Assembly (NCBI GenBank): GCA_003566155.1
Contig: PXEP01000010.1
Location: 1-48,345 of the forward strand
Direction: 5' to 3'
From: Candidatus Acetothermia bacterium
GTDB lineage: Bacteria; Bipolaricaulota; Bipolaricaulia; Bipolaricaulales; Bipolaricaulaceae
Length of the DNA: 48,345 bases
Shown here: piece after piece, positions 43,106 through 48,345 of the stretch
Layout: the number at the start of each line of letters is the position of its first letter
How positions within the stretch are numbered: the stretch's first letter is position 1
Translations under genes and position numbers: made by a program
Notes under the pieces: model-generated
What the model saw: only the letters and a program-made list of their open reading frames with translations
Told to the model about the DNA's origin: nothing
The model's database searches: none

Positions 43106-43499
43106 CACCAGTACGTGCCCGACGGCCGCACAGCAGGGTAGCCTGAGGAAGGGAATCTGCGTGATTGCGAGAGGGTTCGCACAAGGCACAGACCGAAGCG
43201 GAGGAACCGGCCAAGTATGGCACATTGGACCCACGGAACGGTTTCCACCGCGAGCCATGAACGGCTAAGCGGGCAACACAAACATCGCCGATCTTGTCCT
43301 CTATGTGCCGACGAAAAGCCTGCACTATGTTCTGCTCTCAGCATGGCCTCCACTGTAGCTCATGCCAAGCGGCCCGTAGACACGCGGACAGGTGGCAGCA
43401 AGACCGAAGAGGGCGACTTGCGTGGCATATGACCCCAGAGGAGGTTGTGGTCAGGGTGAGAAGGCGTGTAGGCGTGGCTGACGGTTGCGCAGGCACCTC
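43106..43499. other. Intergenic region after the maturase, 394 bases
   Basis: Two overlapping forward frames (43217-43432 and 43294-43518) lack SDs and look spurious, although 43290-43400 encodes clustered Cys/His codons in one frame (CRRKACTMFCSQHGLHCSSC). That could be a decayed zinc-finger piece or chance. No terminator with a T run was seen. Confidence 0.35.
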
Positions 43500-44003
43500 T
43501 CAGCCCTCGCCCTCCTGAGTGATCTGCGCAAGTAGGATGCTCTCCATGACGTAGATCCGGGCGAGCTTGATCCGGTAGGGCCACTCCTCCTCGAGTTCGT
43601 AGACGCCGACTATCGGAAACTCGACCTTGCTGCCGGTGCCCGGAATCCCTGCATAGTCGCCGATATGTGTTCCCACCACGGTCCACTCCATGACTGCCTT
43701 TCCGTCGCCCACAAAGAGTTCTACGTCACTCTTTTGGGCTTCGAAGGACACGTTGTAATTACGATGGATAACGCGCTCAAGCTCTTCCCGTCCCGTGGCC
43801 ATGGGCTCGCCCCTGGCCATGTCCATGAACACAACATCTTCGGTCACATAACGGTAATCGTACAGTGCCTCAGGATCCTCGGGCGAGATGTAGCCGAGCA
43901 TGACCTGGTTTGTGATCTCCGGTCCCGGGCCTGCCTGCAGGGTCAGCCCTAGCCCCATGACTGTAACCAACGCTATCAGCGCCGCTCTGCGCTCGTTTCG
44001 CAC
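43500..44003 (-). CDS. Secreted SnoaL-like (NTF2-fold) protein
   Basis: A 167-residue exported protein: signal peptide about 1-24, then an NTF2/SnoaL-like cone (YRYVTEDVVFMDMARGEPMATGREELERVI; WTVVGTHIGDYAGIPGTGSKVEFPIVGVYELEE). The GTHxGDxxGIPxTG segment is typical of the SnoaL-like polyketide-cyclase/limonene-hydrolase superfamily, which includes many non-enzymatic ligand-binding members. GTG 44003 follows AAAGGAGGG. It is transcribed opposite to the maturase; a link to peptide processing is not shown. Confidence 0.8.
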   Translation of the reverse strand: MRNERRAALIALVTVMGLGLTLQAGPGPEITNQVMLGYISPEDPEALYDYRYVTEDVVFMDMARGEPMATGREELERVIHRNYNVSFEAQKSDVELFVGDGKAVMEWTVVGTHIGDYAGIPGTGSKVEFPIVGVYELEEEWPYRIKLARIYVMESILLAQITQEGEG

Positions 44004-44311
44004 AACGCCCTCCTTTGAATCCTAACACCCCCCAAGGTCCGTGCCGCCACCCAAACGGGGGGGGGGATCCTCCACGTCAGGCAACTCATCATCCGACCAC
44101 AACGGACCTTCCTCTTACAGATCCTTAACTTGATCGTGCTCTCCTTGAGCACTCTTGCCTCTCAAAAGGTGTGAGCGCTACGCATTATCGCAGTCCATTG
44201 TCGACCGACGCAAGGCATGGCCGGCGATCAGCGACAGGGTCTTCTCACGTGTCATCCAGGCCGTTGACTTCATCGCCCCGAGCGCCAAGGTAGCTTCGGC
44301 ATTGGGCCGTG
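44004..44311. other. Intergenic region with a G10 homopolymer
   Basis: Ten consecutive G (44057-44066) follow CCCAAAC just upstream of the secreted protein gene; this could be slippage-prone or an assembly weak point. A 62-codon forward frame at 44155-44343 has no SD or recognised match. No HicA-like toxin frame was found upstream of the HicB remnant. Confidence 0.35.
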
Positions 44312-44569
44312 ATGCCCCAGGAGGAGTGGTCGTTGATCGCTGAGCATGTTCAAGCAGCGCTCACCCAAGTCAGCTATGAGATCATCGAGGGCGGGGAGCA
44401 TCTCTATGGAGAGTTGCCTGCGGTTTGCGGTGACTGGGCCACCGGCAAGAGTGTAGACAAGTGCTGATGTTGTTTGCACGAGGTTCTGGAAGGATGGACA
44501 ACCGTTTGGCTGCCAGGAGGTCAAGAAAACCCTGTGGTTGGCGGTTTCACCATCGGCCCTGTCGAGTAG
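44312..44569 (+). pseudogene. HicB-like antitoxin remnant with in-frame TGA
   Basis: From ATG 44312 the frame reads SYEIIEGGEHLYGELPAVCG, then DWATGKSVDKC, stops at TGA 44465-44467, and continues in the same frame with CCLHEVLEGWTTVWL and QENPVVGGFTIGPVE to TAG 44567. Across the stop this follows the HicB/DUF1902 pattern (YEI-GE-YYGEIP-GxWA-GKT-EEC-R-LxEVLExW-L-G-PIPxIxG); the TGA stands where Arg (CGA) is usual. No HicA toxin lies beside it. It is a single-nonsense pseudogene or a sequencing error in an orphan antitoxin-like gene. Confidence 0.7.
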
Positions 44570-44581
44570 CTGGAGATGCTC

Positions 44582-45928
44582 TTAACTGCTGGTGTCAGCG
44601 TCATAAGATGTGTTGCGCAACCGGTCGGCCTGGCGGCGGAGCGACTGGAAATAGTCGGTCTCAGTGATCTCCTCGACCTGGCGCTGTTTCTCCGTCTCGT
44701 CGATCTGGATTTGGAGTTCCTCGATGGTTCGCCGCAGGGCAGTCTCGCGGGCCTCGACCTGTCGGGCGTTGTGGGCGGCCACCGCGGCCTGAGGGGCGAT
44801 GGTTTCGAGAAGACGAAGCGAGTGCGCGTCGAAAGCGTTCTTCTGTTTGGCAAGCACTTCCAGCACACCCACGCACCTGTCCCCGAAGAAGAGAGGAGCC
44901 CCAACCAGGCTTCCGAAGTAGGCGCTGTCCCGCTCGTTCCCAACCGCACAAACTGTCAAGGGAGATGTGGTGGCCTCTTCGAGGAGGAGGCCCTGGCGGT
45001 GCTCCCAGATCCAACGGACTGCGTCGGAAGGCAGAGTTGAAGACGAGGCGTCGGAGGATGCAAAGACGCCACGCTGGTCACCGAGCTCCAACTGCTGTGT
45101 GCTGGGCGAGCATAGATACAGTCTAACGCCGGAGGCTGCAAGCATCTCCTGCACGTGTGTGGTGATGGAACAAAGCGTGGTCGCAAGGTCGATGCTGCTG
45201 GCATTCATGCTCTGGGAAATGTGAAACACCGAACGTAGCTCGAGGTTCCGCTGCTCCACCTCCTTGTAGTACCGGTTCCGTTCCCTGAACGTGCTGAGTT
45301 CCCGGCGATAGAGCCCGAAAACGGCCATGAACATGGCCACGCCCAGCGAATTGGCGAGGATCATCGGCAGGGCGGCAGGACGGCCCACCTCTATCCATGC
45401 CGTCTGGATGGTGCTGAGTCTGAGCATTTCGGTCGGGTGGCCCGCAAACACCACCGCCAACATGATGTGACCGGCCTCCAGAAGGGCTCCACCTAAGCCG
45501 GCATGCAGCGGGCGTAGGAGTCCCCTCCTGCGGTAGATCAACCCCGCCGCAAGGCCGATGAGCAACGTACTCAACGCGCAAGGAATCGCTGTAAGGCCGT
45601 AAGCTTCCCAATCGGCGATACCCATGAGCAGACGCTGGGTCCCGCCCATAGTCCCCGCAACCACCCCCGGCACGACGCCCCCCACGAGTCCGGCGATCAT
45701 CGGCCCCATGTCGCGGATGTTGATCACACCCCCGAGCACCGGCAGGCCGGAAAGCGTTCCGTAAATGCTGAACAGGCCGAAGACCACACCCAGGAGGATT
45801 TTGGCGCGACGCGATGAGGTGCGTTGCTCTGCAAACGGGCGTAGCAGGGGAACCCGGAATAGGACATACGCAAACAGGACGATAATGGCGGCCTTCTCGA
45901 GGAACGAGACGACAACGCCCCAGTTCAT
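44582..45928 (-). CDS. LytS-type 5TM sensor with GAF domain and coiled coil, no kinase
   Basis: A 448-residue membrane sensor. Residues about 1-210 are the 5TMR-LYT module (LSGLPVLGGVINIRDMGPMIAGLVGGVVPGVVAG is its hallmark; split here as GGVINIRDMGPMIAGL and GGVVPGVVAG). Residues about 235-395 form a GAF domain (SMNASSIDLATTLCSITTHV; SAYFGSLVGAPLFFGDRCVGVLEVLAKQ). Residues 398-435 are a charged coiled coil. The protein then stops: there is no HisKA/HATPase, GGDEF or PP2C domain. It must signal through a partner or regulate by binding. It is divergent from the M50 protease gene, with 168 bases between. Confidence 0.85.
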   Translation of the reverse strand: MNWGVVVSFLEKAAIIVLFAYVLFRVPLLRPFAEQRTSSRRAKILLGVVFGLFSIYGTLSGLPVLGGVINIRDMGPMIAGLVGGVVPGVVAGTMGGTQRLLMGIADWEAYGLTAIPCALSTLLIGLAAGLIYRRRGLLRPLHAGLGGALLEAGHIMLAVVFAGHPTEMLRLSTIQTAWIEVGRPAALPMILANSLGVAMFMAVFGLYRRELSTFRERNRYYKEVEQRNLELRSVFHISQSMNASSIDLATTLCSITTHVQEMLAASGVRLYLCSPSTQQLELGDQRGVFASSDASSSTLPSDAVRWIWEHRQGLLLEEATTSPLTVCAVGNERDSAYFGSLVGAPLFFGDRCVGVLEVLAKQKNAFDAHSLRLLETIAPQAAVAAHNARQVEARETALRRTIEELQIQIDETEKQRQVEEITETDYFQSLRRQADRLRNTSYDADTSS

Positions 45929-45997
45929 TGCCCGCTAACCCACCCAGTATCCACGTGTCATTTCCCCGTCCGTAAAGGGCCGCTCGTTGACCGCCAA

Positions 45998-46009
45998 CAT
46001 GGTACCATG
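45998..46009. promoter_or_regulatory. CATGGTACCATG palindrome in the sensor/protease divergent region
   Basis: A perfect 12-bp palindrome flanked by imperfectly matching CCGCC and GGCGG arms. Its position in the 168-base divergent spacer suggests an operator for a dimeric regulator of one or both genes. Confidence 0.35.
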
Positions 46010-46048
46010 GCGGCAGATGAGGGCAATGTGAAACTAAGGTAAAACGGC

Positions 46049-46074
46049 TGGCCGTCCTCTAGCGGCGACGGCCA
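46049..46074 (+). promoter_or_regulatory. Hairpin in the leader of the M50 protease gene
   Basis: TGGCCGTC (46049-46056) pairs perfectly with GACGGCCA (46067-46074) around a 10-base loop, 22 bases before ATG 46097. There is no T tract, so it is not a standard terminator; it may be an RNA regulatory element. Confidence 0.4.
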
Positions 46075-46096
46075 CCGGGTTAGGGCGTAGCGCACA

Positions 46097-47497
46097 ATGA
46101 CAGAACAGCAAGATGATAAGAAAGCTTTGGGGATTTGGAGCACGCTTAGCGCCAGTGTGACGGAAGAGGCGCCTGCGGGCACCGACATATGGACGGTCGT
46201 TCGAGACCGACTGGATAGGTCAAAACGACGGCCCCGGCAGAGCCCAGTCGTCGAAGTGGCAAAGCACACAACTTCCAAAGGGGAGACACAGTACGTGCTG
46301 CGGAACACATGCTCCGACACCTATCTCATGCTGGACCAGCACGACTTCTTCTTGTGGGAGCTGATGGATGGCAGGCACTCGCTAAGGGACATGGCCGTGG
46401 CCTACTTTGCAGCCCACGGAGCGTTTCCCTTCGAGCGGCTGAGCAGTCTCGTCGACCGCCTGAGAGCCAACGGCCTCCTGGACGAACGATCCGTAAACAT
46501 CTTCTCGGCCGTCGGGGGCCACGTCCATCTCCCGCAGCCTCTGCAGCGCCTGAAGCATCTAGCCGATGTGCTCTTCCGTGGCGAGTTCGTCCTTCCCAAT
46601 GCGGACCGCTTGTTTGGCGCGCTGTACCGGCGAGGTGGCTGGATTGGCTTTGCCCCACCGGCCATGATCGTGCAGGTGATGCTCGTTGCAACGGGGGCTG
46701 TGCTGCTCAGCTGGCAGTGGGCCACCGGAGCCCATGCCGCCGGACAGGTGGCCGAATCGGATGGTATCGGCTTGCTATCCCTGCTCCTCTTCCTGGGCTT
46801 TGGGTTCCTTGTGCATGAGCTGGGGCATGCATTGGCGGTAAAGCACTACGGCAGAAAAGTCCGTCGCTGTGGCGCGCTGTTGCACTATGGCCGCCCCGTT
46901 CCGTTTGTCGACACCTCCGACATGTGGATGGCGCCGCGTGGGGCGAGGATCGTCGTATCGTTCGCCGGACCGTGGGTAACCGCAGTGCTAGGAGGCATCA
47001 GCGCTGTGGTGGTTGCCACCTCGTCGAATCCCTTGGTGGAGGGCGTCTTCTTCCAAAGCGCAGTCGTCTGCTACCTCGCGTTCCTGGTCAATTTAGTCCC
47101 GTTCCTCGAACTCGACGGTTACTACATCCTCATGGACTGGCTGGAGATTCCCTCGCTGCGGACCAAAGCGCTCGCCTTCCTGAGGGCCGGCATGTGGAAG
47201 CAAGCGCTGCGCGGATGGTCTGAAGCAGGGCGTGCTGAGCGGATCTACGCTACATACGGAGCCATGTCCGTGCTAGCGATGGTATTGTTCCTGATGGTAG
47301 GCGTCCACGTGTGGCAAACGAACGTGGTCCAACTTGTGGGGACCCTGCAGGCTGGAGAGGACATCCTCGCTGCGGTGTTGACCGGAGGCATCGGTGTCCT
47401 TGCGGGAGTCCCTCTTGCGGTCGGGCTAGCGGTGCGCGGTTTCCTGTTTGCAGAGCGGGTGCTGTCGTACCTCAGGCGGCGCCAGCAAGCGGCGTAA
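46097..47497 (+). CDS. M50-family membrane zinc metalloprotease with PqqD-like N-terminal domain
   Basis: A 466-residue site-2-protease-like enzyme. Residues about 55-135 form a PqqD-like winged-helix region (VLRNTCSDTYLMLDQHDFFLWELMDG is its core; then SLRDMAVAYF, LVDRLRANGLLDE), the fold that grips RiPP leader peptides. Five or six membrane helices follow, with HELGH (240-244) as zinc site and LELDGYY (Asp340) as third ligand. Architecture matches 'putative peptide zinc metalloproteases' found with radical SAM RiPP genes, which cut and export the modified peptide. It sits 3 kb from the maturase on the same strand. The start has only a weak SD. Confidence 0.88.
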   Translation: MTEQQDDKKALGIWSTLSASVTEEAPAGTDIWTVVRDRLDRSKRRPRQSPVVEVAKHTTSKGETQYVLRNTCSDTYLMLDQHDFFLWELMDGRHSLRDMAVAYFAAHGAFPFERLSSLVDRLRANGLLDERSVNIFSAVGGHVHLPQPLQRLKHLADVLFRGEFVLPNADRLFGALYRRGGWIGFAPPAMIVQVMLVATGAVLLSWQWATGAHAAGQVAESDGIGLLSLLLFLGFGFLVHELGHALAVKHYGRKVRRCGALLHYGRPVPFVDTSDMWMAPRGARIVVSFAGPWVTAVLGGISAVVVATSSNPLVEGVFFQSAVVCYLAFLVNLVPFLELDGYYILMDWLEIPSLRTKALAFLRAGMWKQALRGWSEAGRAERIYATYGAMSVLAMVLFLMVGVHVWQTNVVQLVGTLQAGEDILAAVLTGGIGVLAGVPLAVGLAVRGFLFAERVLSYLRRRQQAA

Positions 47498-47554
47498 GGC
47501 ACCAGTACCCATTTCTTGGGTTTGCTCAGCCACAGCGCGGCCTCGTGTCTCCCT

Positions 47555-47905
47555 TCAGGAACCGCCCTCGCCCAAGCGATCAGCAAGCGAACTCCACATC
47601 CCCTCGGGAAGCTTCCGAGCGCGCCGCCTGCCCAGGGTTGCTCGGTAGCGCACCGGCGAGGTCCCCGGCACAGTTGCCAGAAAACTCCTGTTCGCAAGCT
47701 GCGTCAGCAACGCGCCGGCCTGCTCGACCTCCATACCGAGCGCTTCGGCCAGCTCCTGTGCAGAAGTCGGGCCGCGCCGCATGATGTGCCGGAGCAAGTC
47801 GTGGAGTTCATCCGAGAGCTCTAGAAGATCCAGGGGGCTCAAGAACTCGCCGAGCTCGCGATCGTTGATCTGGTCCTGCAAGCGCTCGAACAGCCCCTCG
47901 TTCAC
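47555..47905 (-). CDS. Winged-helix-type small protein of the MinD-linked trio
   Basis: A 116-residue protein whose middle (about 25-92) reads as a winged helix-turn-helix: LLELSDELHDLLRHIMRRG, SAQELAEALGMEVEQAGALL, LANRSFLATVPGTSPVRYRATLG. This resembles the DprA/MarR-like wing that ends in a beta-hairpin. The C-terminus is basic. GTG 47905 follows GAGGGGTG. It is separated by 16 bases from the zinc-ribbon gene and belongs to the same reverse operon. DNA binding or protein interaction is inferred. Confidence 0.65.
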   Translation of the reverse strand: MNEGLFERLQDQINDRELGEFLSPLDLLELSDELHDLLRHIMRRGPTSAQELAEALGMEVEQAGALLTQLANRSFLATVPGTSPVRYRATLGRRRARKLPEGMWSSLADRLGEGGS

Positions 47906-47921
47906 AGTTCACCCCTCACCT

Positions 47922-48134
47922 TCAGTAGAGCTCCGGCATGGCGATCGGCTCCGGTTGCGGTTTACACTCCCCACAGAAGAGCACATCGGCTACCACAACT
48001 GCCTTGGGCGTCTGGTGTTCGCCAATATACACCGTCAACACAAACGGCATCTGCTGCGCGTGCTCCCGACATAGCGCCCGGCCGCAGAATCGACATACCC
48101 CCCGCGCTGTAGCCTCGCATTGCCAACAGAGCAT
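47922..48134 (-). CDS. Small B-box-like zinc-binding protein
   Basis: A 70-residue protein with CWQC (Cys3, Cys6), CRFCGRALCREH (Cys14, 17, 22, His25) and CGEC (Cys54, 57), arranged as two zinc sites in the style of B-box/LIM-like fingers. The hydrophobic strand PFVLTVYIGEH and VVVADVLFCGEC complete the fold. GAGGGGTG lies 7 bases before ATG 48134. It sits 4 bases after the MinD-like stop, so the three genes form one transcription unit. Function unknown. Confidence 0.7.
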   Translation of the reverse strand: MLCWQCEATARGVCRFCGRALCREHAQQMPFVLTVYIGEHQTPKAVVVADVLFCGECKPQPEPIAMPELY

Positions 48135-48138
48135 GCCT

Positions 48139-48345
48139 TCACCCCTCGCAGATCCGGCCGCTGATCGCCCGGATCCCTTGGGAGAACGGGTGATCGGGAT
48201 AACGAAGGGCGAAGATCTCCCTGCTCCCGAGTTCGATCATGTCTTCGGAAAGCGGCAGCACTTCGACGTGGTCGCACCCGTAGGCGGCGGTGACCTTCTG
48301 GCCTACAGCCTCGGAGCTAAGCGAGCGCGGCACCTTGTTCACCAC
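48139..48345 (-). CDS. MinD/ParA-family ATPase, C-terminal part (cut by window end)
   Basis: Only the last 68 residues are visible, reading VNKVPRSLSSEAVGQKVTAA, then CDHVEVLPLSEDMIELGSREIFALRYPDHPFSQ. This is the C-terminal third of a MinD-like P-loop ATPase: the VNKV strand holds the adenine-specifying Asn-Lys, and VLPLSEDM matches the later beta-strand and switch area. The Walker A part lies beyond the window. GTG 48345 is simply the first codon seen, not a start. The likely role is membrane-associated positioning or partitioning of an unknown cargo with its two small partners. Confidence 0.65.
   Translation of the reverse strand: MVNKVPRSLSSEAVGQKVTAAYGCDHVEVLPLSEDMIELGSREIFALRYPDHPFSQGIRAISGRICEG

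Noticed and set aside
43217-43518. Cys-rich overlapping frames after the maturase, considered as a second precursor
   Set aside because: No leader-like region, no SD, and the two frames overlap each other.
44465-44467. TGA read as selenocysteine in the HicB-like frame
   Set aside because: The family has Arg at this position, and no SECIS-like hairpin was recognised after the TGA.
1-48345. CRISPR arrays, tRNA or rRNA genes
   Set aside because: No evenly spaced repeats and no tRNA T-loop/acceptor patterns were found on reading both strands by eye.

Overview
The window is a high-GC (about 60 %), gene-dense bacterial chromosome segment. There are no tRNA or rRNA genes, no CRISPR array, no phage block and no intact insertion sequence. 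Most genes start at ATG/GTG/TTG behind an AGGAGG-type Shine-Dalgarno (SD) site. A few instead have a -10 box only 5-11 bases before the start codon and look leaderless. The gene mix (dipeptide-type and BMP-type solute-binding proteins, NosD-like beta-helix proteins, compact FeoB, a TM0106-type nuclease-helicase, and a MinD/zinc-ribbon/winged-helix trio) suggests an uncultured, possibly thermophilic or anaerobic lineage such as Bipolaricaulota or Chloroflexota. That placement is a low-confidence guess from family resemblance.

Layout. 1-9.3 kb: the end of an oligopeptide-type binding protein, a P2-type cation ATPase (reverse), a translationally coupled ketoacyl-ACP synthase and FMN oxidoreductase pair, and an adenylate cyclase-TolB-TPR fusion. 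9.4-15.0 kb: a metal block with fpg (reverse), then a promoter-led operon of a 48-residue membrane peptide, two nicotianamine-synthase-like methyltransferases (the second fused to FeoA) and FeoB, facing mgtE. 15.2-20.4 kb: a DEAD-box helicase with a perfect palindrome abutting its SD, a cysteine-free molybdopterin-fold secreted protein, an ABC exporter and an AhpD-like protein. 20.5-33 kb: a secreted beta-helix protein, a giant RecB/RNase H/helicase fusion, an AAC(3)-family acetyltransferase, an alpha/beta hydrolase, a PPC-domain protein, a sulfite-oxidase-fold enzyme, a small membrane protein, an aldo/keto reductase and a second RecB-like Fe-S nuclease. 33-39 kb: prs, two unrecognised proteins, an HD protein, a truncated phosphotransferase and a BMP-family binding protein.

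39-47.5 kb is the most accessory part and holds a candidate RiPP (ribosomally made, modified peptide) locus: a promoter-led 72-residue precursor with a short Cys-containing tail, a radical SAM/SPASM maturase, and 3 kb further on an M50 membrane protease with a PqqD-like N-terminal domain. Between them lie an NTF2-fold secreted protein, a HicB-like antitoxin pseudogene and a LytS-type membrane/GAF sensor that lacks a kinase domain. A decayed second copy of the maturase C-terminus lies at 39.2-39.4 kb, so the locus was probably once larger or duplicated. The window ends with the reverse-strand MinD-like/zinc-ribbon/winged-helix trio.

The two parts most likely to be new biology are the FeoAB operon carrying two metallophore-synthase-like enzymes (10.2-13.6 kb) and the RiPP locus (41.3-47.5 kb).
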